DNA of 64,000 bases from Thiomicrorhabdus sp963677355 (GCA_963677355.2 CAXXXQ010000002.1:744001-808000), one strand, 5' to 3'. Positions 26,600-36,206 are shown, numbered from the stretch's first letter. Notes: generated by a model from the sequence alone, not told the origin. Numbers and translations: made by a program.

Positions 26600-28093
26600 T
26601 TATTCTTCTTCAAACCATGGAGCACGAGCTTTAAGTATTAATTCGCCTGCGGCAGCCTCATCAATATCTAAATATTCCAGCACTTCATCCGTACCTAGTT
26701 CGGCTAGGTCTTCCTGAGTAATTACACCGTTAGATGCAAGTTGTTTTGCCATTTCCGGAGTCATGCCTTCAAGCGCTAACAGATCTTCTGCCGGCTCCGC
26801 AAGCGCCGCTTTTTCTTCAGCCGCAATTGCTTGCGTTAACAAGGCATCCTTAGCTCGCTGTTTAAGCTCGCCAACCAGCTCTTCGTCAAAACCGTCGATT
26901 TCTAACATTTCAGCCGCCGGTACGTAAGCCACTTCTTCCAAAGTAGTAAAACCTTCGGCAACCAATACTTCTGCGAAATCTTCATCGATATCCAAAGAGT
27001 TTGTAAACACTTCAATCTGATCTTTGGATTCAAGCTCGTGTTTTTCAGCCATCTCTGTTTGGGTCATGACATTCAATTCCCAACCAGTCAGTTCTGAAGC
27101 CAAACGAATATTTTGGCCATTTTTACCGATTGCTTGTGACAACTGATCGTCTTCAACAGCCAAATCCATCGTATGCTTATCTTCATCAACCATGATAGAG
27201 GTGACTTCAGCCGGAGCCATCGCGTTGATGACGAACTGAGCGTCGTTGGCATCCCACTGGATGATATCGACACGTTCGCCGGATAGTTCGTTGGTTACCG
27301 CCTGAACACGTCCACCACGCATACCGACACAAGCACCGATAGGGTCCAAGCGAGGATCGTTAGCACGTACTGCGATCTTAGAACGGAAACCCGGATCACG
27401 AGCCGCACTCATAATATCGATTAAGTCGTCACTGATTTCAGGCACTTCGATACGGAAAAGCTCGATCAACATTTCGTTGCAAGAGCGTGACATCTGTAGC
27501 TGAGGCCCACGAGGACGGAAGCTCACTTCCTGCAAGAACGCACGCACACGATCACCGATACGGAAAGTTTCGCGACCCACTAGCTGGTTACGCGGGATAA
27601 TCGCATCAACGTTATCGCCCATATCCAAAATCACGTCGCCGCGATCAACACGTTTAACCTGACCGGTCATAATTTCACCAACGCGTTTTTCGTAAATTTC
27701 TACGACCTTCTTGCGCTCCGCTTCACGAACCTTCTGGATAATGACCTGTTTAGCCGTTTGTGCACCGATGCGACCGAAATCAATTGACTCCATCGGCTCT
27801 TCGATGAATTCACCTACTTCGATATTCGGATCAATATCCACCGCGTCCATTTCACGCATGTACCAACCGACGTGATCTTCAATCAAAGTACCGTCGTCAA
27901 TAACCTCCCAACGACGGAAGGTTTCATAGTCACCGGTAACACGGTCAATAGAAACGCGTGCATCCAACTCATCATCATGGCTCTTACGAGTCGCGGTCGC
28001 TAATGCGGCCTCAATCGCGTCGAAAATAACTTCTTTTTCAACACCTTTTTCGTTTGCCATGATTTCTACAACGGCTAAAACTTCTTTGCTCAT
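26600..28093 (-). CDS. nusA: Transcription termination/antitermination factor NusA
   Basis: RNA-polymerase-binding elongation factor. The order is an N-terminal domain (1-130), an S1 domain (about 135-200; GQVKRVDRGDVILDMGDNVDAIIPRNQ), two KH domains (GACVGMRGGRVQAVTNELSG and AIGKNGQNIRLASELTG), and two C-terminal acidic repeats as found in E. coli. 497 residues, full length. It is encoded between rimP and infB, the conserved order. Confidence 0.98.
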   Translation of the reverse strand: MSKEVLAVVEIMANEKGVEKEVIFDAIEAALATATRKSHDDELDARVSIDRVTGDYETFRRWEVIDDGTLIEDHVGWYMREMDAVDIDPNIEVGEFIEEPMESIDFGRIGAQTAKQVIIQKVREAERKKVVEIYEKRVGEIMTGQVKRVDRGDVILDMGDNVDAIIPRNQLVGRETFRIGDRVRAFLQEVSFRPRGPQLQMSRSCNEMLIELFRIEVPEISDDLIDIMSAARDPGFRSKIAVRANDPRLDPIGACVGMRGGRVQAVTNELSGERVDIIQWDANDAQFVINAMAPAEVTSIMVDEDKHTMDLAVEDDQLSQAIGKNGQNIRLASELTGWELNVMTQTEMAEKHELESKDQIEVFTNSLDIDEDFAEVLVAEGFTTLEEVAYVPAAEMLEIDGFDEELVGELKQRAKDALLTQAIAAEEKAALAEPAEDLLALEGMTPEMAKQLASNGVITQEDLAELGTDEVLEYLDIDEAAAGELILKARAPWFEEE

Positions 28094-28121
28094 CTCTATC
28101 TCGCTCTAATTCTGAATGCTT

Positions 28122-28577
28122 TTAAAACTTAGGAATAACATTGGCTTTTTCAATCATGTCGAATGGAATTTCATAAAGTTCGTTATCCACTTCAACTTCA
28201 ATTCCCGAATCGGTTACCTTCTTCATCGGGCCTTTAAATCTTTTACGTCCCAGAACGGAAAGACTGGTTCGCACCTGAACGTCTTCACCTTCATAACGTT
28301 TGAACTGTTCCGGTGTAAAAAGCAGGCGATCCATCCCCGGAGAGGAAACCTCCAAACGGAACTCGCTGCTGATTACATCTTCAACATCCAGAATGGCACT
28401 AATCTGTTTACAGACCGCGTAGGTCTCATCCGAATTCACCGTACCATCCGGTTTTTCAATAAAAATTCTCAATAAGGTATGACGACCCGCCGGCAAATAC
28501 TCCATGCCCCACCAGTCAAATTCCATCGACTCGACGGTTGGTCTCAACACCTGTTCAATTTTTTCTTCAATAGTCAC
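28122..28577 (-). CDS. rimP: Ribosome maturation factor RimP
   Basis: 30S assembly factor, 151 residues. FDWWGMEYLPAGRHTLLRIFI, then SAILDVEDVISSEFRLEVSSPGMDRLL matches the RimP core, and the C-terminal Sm-like domain ends in MIEKANVIPKF. First gene of the nusA operon, downstream of a structured leader with an intrinsic terminator. Confidence 0.96.
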   Translation of the reverse strand: MTIEEKIEQVLRPTVESMEFDWWGMEYLPAGRHTLLRIFIEKPDGTVNSDETYAVCKQISAILDVEDVISSEFRLEVSSPGMDRLLFTPEQFKRYEGEDVQVRTSLSVLGRKRFKGPMKKVTDSGIEVEVDNELYEIPFDMIEKANVIPKF

Positions 28578-28722
28578 TGAATTTCTTTTCCAATCGCAAT
28601 ATTTGGTAACATTTTGATAAGTTTAAATAACAAAAAACCCCGTAAAAACGGGGTTTTTTAAAATACAAGCCGCTGTTTACTGGTAAAAAGCACCAACGCT
28701 TGTTGAATGTTTTAAAAAATCT
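28578..28722 (-). promoter_or_regulatory. Structured leader of the rimP-nusA-infB operon
   Basis: From the inferred start near 28722 the transcript first meets a hairpin (ACAAGC/GCTTGT arms at 28665-28670 and 28698-28703, with an inner TGGT/ACCA pair). It then meets an intrinsic terminator (28632-28659), and reaches rimP 54 nt later. This looks like a leader with premature-termination control, or a small RNA. No tRNA cloverleaf is present, unlike metY in E. coli. Confidence 0.55.
28632..28659 (-). terminator. Intrinsic terminator upstream of rimP (candidate attenuator)
   Basis: AAAAAACCCCG and CGGGGTTTTTT arms with a six-base loop, an ideal terminator. It sits between the promoter and the first gene on the same strand, so some transcription must pass it. 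Confidence 0.85.
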
Positions 28723-28729
28723 GCTGAGG

Positions 28730-28757
28730 ATTATATCGTTTTTTCTTTTGTTGTCAA
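28730..28757 (-). promoter_or_regulatory. Consensus sigma-70 promoter of the rimP-nusA-infB operon
   Basis: Minus strand shows a perfect TTGACA (28757-28752) and a perfect TATAAT (28735-28730) separated by 16 bp. Both hexamers are consensus. It faces the leader and rimP. Confidence 0.88.
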
Positions 28758-28844
28758 GTGCTTACGGATTAATTTTTCATGACCAACAGGTTAACTTTTT
28801 ACTTAATATTCAATAACCTAACTAAAAAACTAAACCCCGTTTTA

Positions 28845-29498
28845 TCAGCCCTGCTGCAACCTTTGTAACTTGATAAAAATCAAAGCCGTCATCAACGCGT
28901 CACTGAAAGCATCGTGCTGCCCGAGATTAGGCAACTCCAATTTCTTGAGAATAGTGGTAAATTTCAGATCGATATCCACCTGCTTGTAGCCGTGTTTCTG
29001 ACGGTTCAACTCGCGCTGGTAGTAAAGCTCTGAAACTTCGATTTTAGGGTTAGGCAACCCTACCCCCAACCAAGGCTTGATAACACTATTGACCATCGCA
29101 ACATCAAATTCCAAGTAATAACCCACCAGAGTCGATTGATGTATAAACTGCAAAAAGGCTTCCATCGCCTCGCGTTCATCGGCATAGATAGCATTTGTTT
29201 GTTCTACATCAACATTACGAATCCGGTGCACACGAATACTTTCTGCCGAAATAACCTTATCCTGCTTGATCGTGAGATTCAGTGCTTGGCTGGTTAAAAC
29301 TTGGTTCTCCTGAATCTTGATTGCACTCAAAGTAATAATCGAGTCTTTTTTTGGATCTAACCCGGTCGTTTCACAGTCGAAACAGACATAACTACCCGCT
29401 ACCGGCTCATCAAACAGATAGGCATAACACTCGTCCTGCAAACGTTTTTTAGAGTAAGCCCGTTTCCAAGCGGTTATTTGTTCAGCTAACCAGCTCAC
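28845..29498 (-). CDS. DEDDh 3'-5' exonuclease (DnaQ-like)
   Basis: A 217-residue exonuclease of the DnaQ/RNase T superfamily. Motif I is VCFDCETTGLDP, motif II is VGYYLEFDVAMV, and motif III is GQHDAFSDALMTALI, so the DEDDh metal ligands are present. There is no polymerase-binding tail. It lies 2 bp after the CBS/DUF294 gene. This pair near acetate symporters and acs is a recurrent arrangement in gammaproteobacteria as I recall. Nucleic-acid substrate unknown. Confidence 0.88.
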   Translation of the reverse strand: MSWLAEQITAWKRAYSKKRLQDECYAYLFDEPVAGSYVCFDCETTGLDPKKDSIITLSAIKIQENQVLTSQALNLTIKQDKVISAESIRVHRIRNVDVEQTNAIYADEREAMEAFLQFIHQSTLVGYYLEFDVAMVNSVIKPWLGVGLPNPKIEVSELYYQRELNRQKHGYKQVDIDLKFTTILKKLELPNLGQHDAFSDALMTALIFIKLQRLQQG

Positions 29499-29500
29499 GC

Positions 29501-31357
29501 CTACAACACCTCATTAACCTTAAAGTGGTGCGTAACTCTTTTTTTGAACTCCTCTACCACCTTGAGCGCCTGTTTCAAGACATCCTGCTGCAAATGTGAA
29601 AGCTGGGAAATTTTGATTTTATTGTCCGGCAAGAGCGAATCATCCTCCGACAGCTGCAACAACATCGCCTCCAAACGCAGCGTATTCAAAAAGTTCAAGG
29701 TTTCCCCCAACTCAATACCATACTCTTTGTCAAACACGCCTTTATCCATCAGAGCCTTAATACGCCAATGGGTATTAGTCTGCTCAACGCCGTATTCAAG
29801 CGCATAACAACGAACCCCATGCACAATCGGGAAAATCCCGCCTTTTTTGATATCGACCGCATCGGAATCGGATTCAGTGACCAGTCCGCCAAAAAAACCG
29901 ACCGGCGTTTTGAACTGAATAACCGGTACCGCAAAATGGCGCAGGAACTGAGCATACTCCTTGACCTTGCTTTTCACCTTGTCTTTCAATTCCGTTAAAA
30001 AGGATTCATTGCCGTAAATCGCTTCCGCATCAAACAAGATGGCAATATTCATAAAATGCTCTTCGCTCGGTTTATGGAACCAGTCGGCTATGCGTGATTT
30101 GAATTCTGATAAAGGGAGTCGCCAATCCGGGTTAGAAAGCATAATATTGCCGGGACAAGGCGGAAAACCCATTTTGACCATATAATCGGTGAACTGTTTG
30201 GCAAACTCATCTAATTGAGTGCTCTCGCTAACGGACAATTCGGCACCAATCACAATCGCATTATCCTGATCAGTGCGAATCACCTGTTCGGAACGCCCTT
30301 CCGACCCCATAACAAACAAACAAATCTTGTCCGCCAGTTCAGTCGGCAAAATAAACTCGACCAACTTATAGACCATCTTGCGATGCAATTCATTAACCAG
30401 CTTGGCAATGTAATGAGTTTTGATACCTTTCCGATTCAAGGTCTGTATCAAAGCATCGACCTGCGGGCCAATCTGAATCAAATCATCAACAGTCTCAGCC
30501 TGATCCACCTTAAGTAACACCAAACCCGACTGGTTGGCGAACAAGCCCATCAAATCCTTTTGATGCAAAAAGCCGATCAAACCCTGGTCGCTACGCACAA
30601 CCAGACGGTCAATCTGGAAACGTGTCATCTTCAACAACGCATTAAACAAATAATCGAACTCATGCACCGTTTGCAAAGGCTTATTAGCCAAATCACTAAT
30701 TGCGGCTGTTGAATCGACCCTGTCGCCATCCTGTTTGGCGAGATGTTTTAAAACATCGGTAGAAGTGACAATACCAGTCGAATCGTCATCATACTCAACC
30801 AGACAAGCATCGGTACGCTGACCGACCATTGCCTTGATCGCTTGCTGCAAACTAGCATTTTGCTTGACCGCCACATAAGGCAATATCGGTGCTGTACAGA
30901 CCGTATCCATCATTACCTCGGTGGAGGTGGCCGACTGAATGGACTGATGAATCTGATTCAACTTATCGACAATAGAGGCATTAAAAAACTCGGTAAAAGC
31001 GGTATTTTCCTGCATCGCCTGCATAAACAGCTCTGCCGGCATACGGTACAGAATCGACTCTTCCAGAGTAAAATAGGAAGCTTGATCCTCTTTACGTTTG
31101 CCGAGTATTTCCGCCTCTCCAAAATAACCGCGCACACTGTAACGAGACACAATATCCTCTTCGCGTTTTTCGGCTACCCGTCCTTTGATAATAAAGAACA
31201 GAAACTTGGCTACGCTCTCATTTTCCAGAGCGATAATTTCGTCTTTGGGGAAGTAAACCACATCCAAACTGGACGCAATGGATTCGAGCTGTTGATTGGA
31301 AAGGAGGTCAAAAGGAGTGATTTCAGAGATAAACTCGAGTTGCTGTTCTATTGCCAT
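29501..31357 (-). CDS. cNMP-binding/CBS/DUF294 nucleotidyltransferase-like signalling protein
   Basis: A cytoplasmic 618-residue multidomain protein. Residues about 10-130 are a cyclic-nucleotide-binding-like domain; about 150-280 are a tandem CBS pair (QRTDACLVEYDDDSTGIVTSTDV in the first). About 300-440 are the DUF294 nucleotidyltransferase-like domain, with GSEGRSEQVIRTDQDNAIV carrying the GS and DxD-type residues. The rest is the DUF294 C-terminal domain. It resembles GlnD-like sensory nucleotidyltransferases in layout. It lies downstream of the acetate symporter and is coupled to the exonuclease gene. A regulatory role for acetate uptake is inference. Confidence 0.87.
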   Translation of the reverse strand: MAIEQQLEFISEITPFDLLSNQQLESIASSLDVVYFPKDEIIALENESVAKFLFFIIKGRVAEKREEDIVSRYSVRGYFGEAEILGKRKEDQASYFTLEESILYRMPAELFMQAMQENTAFTEFFNASIVDKLNQIHQSIQSATSTEVMMDTVCTAPILPYVAVKQNASLQQAIKAMVGQRTDACLVEYDDDSTGIVTSTDVLKHLAKQDGDRVDSTAAISDLANKPLQTVHEFDYLFNALLKMTRFQIDRLVVRSDQGLIGFLHQKDLMGLFANQSGLVLLKVDQAETVDDLIQIGPQVDALIQTLNRKGIKTHYIAKLVNELHRKMVYKLVEFILPTELADKICLFVMGSEGRSEQVIRTDQDNAIVIGAELSVSESTQLDEFAKQFTDYMVKMGFPPCPGNIMLSNPDWRLPLSEFKSRIADWFHKPSEEHFMNIAILFDAEAIYGNESFLTELKDKVKSKVKEYAQFLRHFAVPVIQFKTPVGFFGGLVTESDSDAVDIKKGGIFPIVHGVRCYALEYGVEQTNTHWRIKALMDKGVFDKEYGIELGETLNFLNTLRLEAMLLQLSEDDSLLPDNKIKISQLSHLQQDVLKQALKVVEEFKKRVTHHFKVNEVL

Positions 31358-31406
31358 CGATGCCTCAGATTACCCATAGTTTAAGTGATGCTGTTTATTG
31401 TACACA

Positions 31407-31443
31407 TAAAAAAAGGGCGGCTACCTAAGTAACCACCCTTTTT
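31407..31443 (-). terminator. Intrinsic terminator upstream of the DUF294 gene
   Basis: Minus-strand AAAGGGTGG and CCGCCCTTTTTTT arms pair with one G-U, followed by a T-run. It separates the acetate symporter gene from the DUF294-exonuclease pair on the same strand. Confidence 0.75.
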
Positions 31444-31463
31444 ATACAATCCAAATTACTTTT

Positions 31464-31589
31464 TGAACGAGATAATCTTTTGCGCTAGGCAAGGCGTTCG
31501 AGAAGCCGAAACGCAGTGTACTTAAGTGTACATGAGTCTCGGAAGTCGCAGAACAACACAGCCTAGCGAAAAGAGAGCTCGTTCAAATG
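31464..31589. repeat. 126-bp imperfect palindrome (candidate dispersed repeat), copy 2
   Basis: Arms TTGAACGAG and CTCGTTCAA at the ends, then CTTTTGCGCTAGGC against GCCTAGCGAAAAG. The centre is GTGTAC-TTAA-GTGTAC. Like copy 1 at 21174-21297 it has AAGGCG on one arm opposite CAACACAG on the other. It lies directly behind the acetate symporter stop codon. Confidence 0.7.
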
Positions 31590-31593
31590 TAAT

Positions 31594-33246
31594 TTAGTGC
31601 TCAGAAGCACCTTCTGCACCGATACCCGTTTGTGAACGGATAAATTGAGCTTCAAAACCTTCTTTGTCTTCTTTCGCACGAGCTGACTTGTCAGTGATTG
31701 AGAAGAACCAAATGGCAATGAATGCAATGATAACCGTAAATAGCGCAGGGAACTTGTAAGGAACAATCGCCGCACCCATATCAAGGATTTGCGTCCAAAC
31801 AACCGGCCCTAGAATTACCATAACAACGGCAGAGATTAGACCTAACCAACCACCGATTACCGCACCACGAGTCGTCATACCGCCCCAGAACATTGACATG
31901 ATCAATACCGGGAAGTTAGCAGACGCTGCAATCGTGAAGGCTAGCGCAACAACGAATGCAATGTTCTGATCTTTAAATCCGATACCGAAGAAGATCGCCA
32001 AAGCACCGATAACCAACGTAGAAACACGTGCAATTTTGGTTTCTTGCTGCTCAGTTGCATTAGGGTTGATTACGTTTGCATAGATATCATGCGAAAGCGC
32101 TGACGCACCGGCAAGCGTTAGACCTGATACTACCGCCAGGATCGTTGCGAATGCTACCGCAGAGATGAACCCTAGGAAGAAGTCACCACCCAAAACGTGT
32201 GATAGGTGAATTGCCGCCATGTTGTTACCACCGACCAACTTCTCGCCAGCCATGTACATATCAGCCGTTACCAGAGCGATCGCTCCGAAACCGATGATGA
32301 AAGCCAAAATGTAGAAGTAACCGATGAAACCGGTTGCATAGAATACAGACTTACGCGCTTCTTTCGCATCCGGAACCGTGAAGAATCGCATTAGGATGTG
32401 TGGCAGACCTGCTGTACCGAACATCAGGGCGATACCTAGAGAGATCGCGTTGACTGGGTCAGATACGAAACCACCAGAGTAAAGGATGTCCATAGCACCG
32501 TCACGGTTGTCGACAGCTGTTTTGAACAAAGTTTCAAAACTGAAGCCCATGTTATACATAACCATGATCGCAATGAAAGTCGAACCACCTAGCAATAGCA
32601 CCGCTTTGATGATCTGTACCCAAGTTGTCGCCAACATACCACCAAAAGTAACGTAAGCGATGATTAGAGCACCAACGATCAATACTGCGTAGTTAAAGTC
32701 CAGACCGAATAGAAGCTCGATCAATTTACCCGCACCAACCATCTGGGCGATAAGGTAAAGGATAACAACCGCGATCCCACCAACAGCCGCTAATACACGA
32801 ATCGGCTTCTGCTGGAAACGGTAAGCCGCAACGTCAGCAAAGGTATATTTACCAAGGTTACGTAGACGCTCAGACATCAAGAACAGGATGATAGGCCAAC
32901 CGACAAGGAAACCGATCGCGAAGATCAAACCGTCATAACCTTTCAGGTAAACCATACCGGTAATACCTAGGAAGGATGCTGCTGACATGTAGTCACCGGC
33001 AATCGCTAGACCGTTTTGCAGACCTGTGATACCACCACCGGCAGCATAGAAGTCTTTAGCAGATTTAGTACGTTGAGCCGCCCAATAAGTGATATATAGA
33101 GTCGCACCAACGAAAATGACGAACATTGAGATTGCCGCCCAGTTAGTCGGCTGCTTTTCACCACCTTCGATGTTACCCGCCGCCATTGCTACAACCGGCA
33201 TCGCTACCATCAAGAAAGCGAATAATGCTTTAAACATGTTACCCAT
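31594..33246 (-). CDS. actP: Cation/acetate symporter (sodium:solute symporter family)
   Basis: Inner-membrane symporter of the SSS family, 550 residues with about 13 membrane segments after a cleavable-looking hydrophobic N-terminus. Segments such as AAGGGITGLQNGLAIAGDYMSAASFLG and GLTLAGASALSHDIYANVI match ActP. Context supports acetate: it is coupled to a DUF485 protein upstream (stop and start overlap, TAATG) and acs follows on the other side. A minor alternative is another monocarboxylate. Confidence 0.9.
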   Translation of the reverse strand: MGNMFKALFAFLMVAMPVVAMAAGNIEGGEKQPTNWAAISMFVIFVGATLYITYWAAQRTKSAKDFYAAGGGITGLQNGLAIAGDYMSAASFLGITGMVYLKGYDGLIFAIGFLVGWPIILFLMSERLRNLGKYTFADVAAYRFQQKPIRVLAAVGGIAVVILYLIAQMVGAGKLIELLFGLDFNYAVLIVGALIIAYVTFGGMLATTWVQIIKAVLLLGGSTFIAIMVMYNMGFSFETLFKTAVDNRDGAMDILYSGGFVSDPVNAISLGIALMFGTAGLPHILMRFFTVPDAKEARKSVFYATGFIGYFYILAFIIGFGAIALVTADMYMAGEKLVGGNNMAAIHLSHVLGGDFFLGFISAVAFATILAVVSGLTLAGASALSHDIYANVINPNATEQQETKIARVSTLVIGALAIFFGIGFKDQNIAFVVALAFTIAASANFPVLIMSMFWGGMTTRGAVIGGWLGLISAVVMVILGPVVWTQILDMGAAIVPYKFPALFTVIIAFIAIWFFSITDKSARAKEDKEGFEAQFIRSQTGIGAEGASEH

Positions 33247-33551
33247 TACTCTACCTCTTTCTTGATTTGATCAGTCAGTTCGTCAAAATCCGAATTCGCT
33301 TTTCTGACGTAGTAACCCGTTAATAGGAATGCAAACACAATGATTGCCACCCCAACAGGGAAACCAATTGAAATGTACTCTCCAGCGACAATTGTCGTAA
33401 AGAACGCCGGGTCAAATGCTAACAGCAAAATGTACCCGTAATAAACTACCAACATCGCAATTGAAAGCTTCCAAGCCAGGCTTGTACGCTCTGCAACCAA
33501 CTGCTGATATTGTGGAAGATTCTTAATCTTCTCGATCTTAGCTTGATCCAC
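33246..33551 (-). CDS. DUF485 membrane protein (YjcH-like), partner of the acetate symporter
   Basis: Small inner-membrane protein with two membrane segments (LSIAMLVVYYGYILLLAF and GFPVGVAIIVFAFLLTGYYV) flanked by charged tails, matching DUF485/YjcH, always found before acetate-type symporters. I place the start at the GTG at 33551, which has GGAG seven nt upstream. The ATG five codons earlier (33566) has no Shine-Dalgarno and itself encodes the GGAG. Its stop overlaps the ATG of actP by one base, so the two are translationally coupled. Confidence 0.85.
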   Translation of the reverse strand: MDQAKIEKIKNLPQYQQLVAERTSLAWKLSIAMLVVYYGYILLLAFDPAFFTTIVAGEYISIGFPVGVAIIVFAFLLTGYYVRKANSDFDELTDQIKKEVE

Positions 33552-33725
33552 AGTATCTCTCCTCATTGAGACTATTTTTATTGAACTCAGGCCTTTTAAG
33601 TTAAGACCTTCATTTCACAAACCTCTTTTAGAACAAGTACACTTTTTCCACAACCACTCTTTGCCAAAGGTGATGTCGAATGACTGTAAAAATGGTGTTT
33701 TCGTTATTAAAAGAGGGAGATAAAT

Positions 33726-33761
33726 CCGGTTTTTTCAAACCTTTCAATTTGAAAAAACCGG
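33726..33761 (-). terminator. Hairpin between acs and the DUF485 gene
   Basis: Perfect 14-bp arms (CCGGTTTTTTCAAA and complement) around eight bases, 29 bp after the acs stop. No separate T-run follows, so termination strength is uncertain; it could also be an mRNA-processing hairpin. Confidence 0.55.
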
Positions 33762-33789
33762 AAATATTGGGTTACAACGTATCGCTACG

Positions 33790-35745
33790 TCATTTCTTCT
33801 TCTGGAACTGTTCCAGAATACTTGGATCTTCAAGTGTTGAAGTATCCTGATTAATTTCTTCACCCTTCGCGATCGTTCGTAACAGACGACGCATAATTTT
33901 CCCAGAACGGGTTTTCGGCAAATTGGTACCGAAACGGATGTCATCCGGTTTTGCAATCGGTCCAATTTCTTTTGATACATGCTCGCGAAGTTCGGCAATC
34001 AAAGCCGTACGAGCTTCGCCTTTAGGAATATCGACATTCAATACAACGAAAGCGGCGACCGCCTCCCCTTTAACGTCATGCGGACGTCCAACCACAGCCG
34101 CTTCCGCAACTTGAGGGTGAGAGACCAATGCCGATTCAATCTCCATAGTCCCCAAACGGTGCCCGGAAACGTTCAGAACGTCATCGATACGCCCCATAAT
34201 CCAGTAATAACCGTCTTCGTCTTTATGAGCACTGTCTCCAACCACATAGTAGTGTGGGTGAGATTCCAACGGGAAATAAGTGCTCTTATAGCGTTCGTCA
34301 TCGCCCCAAACGGTACGAATCATTGACGGCCATGGCTTCTTGATAACCAACAGGCCGCCGTCTCCGCCGCCCAATTCGTTACCTTCTTCATCCAAAATCG
34401 CCGCATCGATACCCGGTAGAGGCAGTGTACAAGAACCAGGTTTAAGCGGAGTAACCGGGAATGGCGCAATCATGTGCGCACCGGTTTCCGTCTGCCACCA
34501 AGTATCGATAATCGGGCATTCGCCACGACCGATTACTTCGTGATACCACATCCAAGCTTCCGGGTTGATCGGTTCACCCACCGTACCCAGCAGGCGCAGT
34601 TTTGACAGGTCATATTGATTCGGAAGATCAGCACCGAATTTCATCAAAGCACGAATCGCTGTTGGCGCCGTATAGAAAACCGTGACACCATGATCCTGAC
34701 AAACCTGCCAGAAACGACCCGCATCCGGATAGGTCGGCACACCTTCGAACATCAACATTGTCGCTCCGACTGCAAGCGGACCGTAAGCGACATAGCTGTG
34801 TCCGGTAATCCAGCCCACATCGGCGGTACACCAAAACACATCGTCATTGTTTAAGTCAAACATCCACTCGTTGGTCAGCTGAGCATTCAGCAAGTAACCG
34901 CCTGAACTGTGTTGAACCCCTTTCGGCGTTCCTGTTGAACCGGAAGTATATAAAAGGAAAAGAGGATGTTCGGCGTTGACCGGAACCGGCTCATGGTAGT
35001 TGCTCATCCCGGCTTCGGCTTCCATCCACTCGATGTCACGCCCTTCTTTCATTGGCACTTGATCAGCGGTACGGTTATAAACAATGACTTTCTTAACGCT
35101 ATCGCAGCCTTTATCCAAAGCTTCGTCTACCGCGCCTTTCAAAGGAATGGTCTTTCCGCCACGCTTACTGGTGTTGGAAGTAATCACCAATTTGGCATTG
35201 GCGTTTTCGATACGATCACGCAAAGCTTCAGCAGAGAAACCTCCGAAAACCACTGAGTGGATCGCACCGATACGAGCACAAGCCTGCATGGCGATAACCG
35301 CTTGCGGAATCATCGGCATATAGATAATAACGCGATCGCCTTTCTCGACGCCCTGTGCAGTCAGCGTGTTGGCAAAACGGCAAACTTGATCGTGAAGTTC
35401 TTTATAGGTATGACGTTCTACATCACCTTGATCACCTTCAAAAATAATCGCGGTTTTGTCGCTTTTGGTTTCAAGGTGGCGGTCAATACAGTTATATGAA
35501 ACGTTGAGTTCACCATCTGTGAACCACTGATAATGAGGGGCGTTGGATTCATCCAGTCCTACAGTGAAAGGTTTTGTCCAGCTAAGTTTTTCTTTGGCAA
35601 GGTCAGACCAAAAACCCACGTGATCTTCGCTCGCCTTTGCACGCATTTCCGCTAACTTATCTTCATTAATCGCAACACTCTGCTTGATGTTGTCCGAAGG
35701 TTCAAACAGACGAGTTTCGGTTAAGATAGATTCAATGTTAGACAT
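33790..35745 (-). CDS. acs: Acetyl-CoA synthetase
   Basis: Activates acetate to acetyl-CoA with ATP and CoA via an acetyl-adenylate. The 651-residue ANL-family enzyme shows the phosphate-binding LLYTSGSTGTPKGVQHSSGGY, the WQTETGAHM core motif, YYWIMGRIDDVLNVSGHRLGT hinge motif, and the C-terminal PKTRSGKIMRRLL carrying the acetylation-controlled lysine. Full length. AGGAGG-type Shine-Dalgarno before the ATG. It starts the acs-DUF485-actP block, separated from the rest by a hairpin. Confidence 0.97.
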   Translation of the reverse strand: MSNIESILTETRLFEPSDNIKQSVAINEDKLAEMRAKASEDHVGFWSDLAKEKLSWTKPFTVGLDESNAPHYQWFTDGELNVSYNCIDRHLETKSDKTAIIFEGDQGDVERHTYKELHDQVCRFANTLTAQGVEKGDRVIIYMPMIPQAVIAMQACARIGAIHSVVFGGFSAEALRDRIENANAKLVITSNTSKRGGKTIPLKGAVDEALDKGCDSVKKVIVYNRTADQVPMKEGRDIEWMEAEAGMSNYHEPVPVNAEHPLFLLYTSGSTGTPKGVQHSSGGYLLNAQLTNEWMFDLNNDDVFWCTADVGWITGHSYVAYGPLAVGATMLMFEGVPTYPDAGRFWQVCQDHGVTVFYTAPTAIRALMKFGADLPNQYDLSKLRLLGTVGEPINPEAWMWYHEVIGRGECPIIDTWWQTETGAHMIAPFPVTPLKPGSCTLPLPGIDAAILDEEGNELGGGDGGLLVIKKPWPSMIRTVWGDDERYKSTYFPLESHPHYYVVGDSAHKDEDGYYWIMGRIDDVLNVSGHRLGTMEIESALVSHPQVAEAAVVGRPHDVKGEAVAAFVVLNVDIPKGEARTALIAELREHVSKEIGPIAKPDDIRFGTNLPKTRSGKIMRRLLRTIAKGEEINQDTSTLEDPSILEQFQKKK

Positions 35746-36206
35746 GGCGCCTCCTACAATAATTATGATCGAATAAGACTATTGCAAGAAACGAATGAGG
35801 TGACAAAATAGATCGGGTTCGAATGAACGCTCGCTAGTGACTCTCGACTACCACTTTAGGCGTGAGAGTTTGTCATCTCTCAACGTCACAGTGCAAAGTC
35901 TCCTAATTATATTTAGGATACTCGGACCAGCTACTTAGGACTTGGAGAATCACTTCAACTTGTGTTGCGCTTGAGCTATATATAAGCCGCGCAGAATTAA
36001 TGTGCAAAGTGTACCATCGTAATTTTAAATTTAAAGAGGCTGTAGGGACTTTCTAGTCATAAAAGCCCTCCTTTTCAACAAAAATATTTTATCGCTCTCA
36101 AAAGATAATTAAGTTCCAAAGCATCCGCTTCACCAATATATGAACCGACACACTTATCGACATAGAGTAAAATAACCAGCTTAACCAATTGAATTACCTT
36201 ACATTT
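35746..36206. other. Intergenic region upstream of acs and thpR
   Basis: No gene seen in these 461 bp. It holds an 18-bp inverted repeat, TCCTAA and TTAGGA around ATTATA (35901-35918). Its minus-strand centre reads TATAAT, a possible -10 for acs, though no good -35 lies above it. A second dyad, ACTCTC/GAGAGT, occurs near 35840-35870. The motif TGCAAAGT occurs twice (35892 and about 36003). Confidence 0.4.

Noticed and set aside
28578..28722. A tRNA (metY equivalent) before rimP
   Set aside because: No acceptor stem, T-loop or CCA-type end could be found; only a simple hairpin is present.
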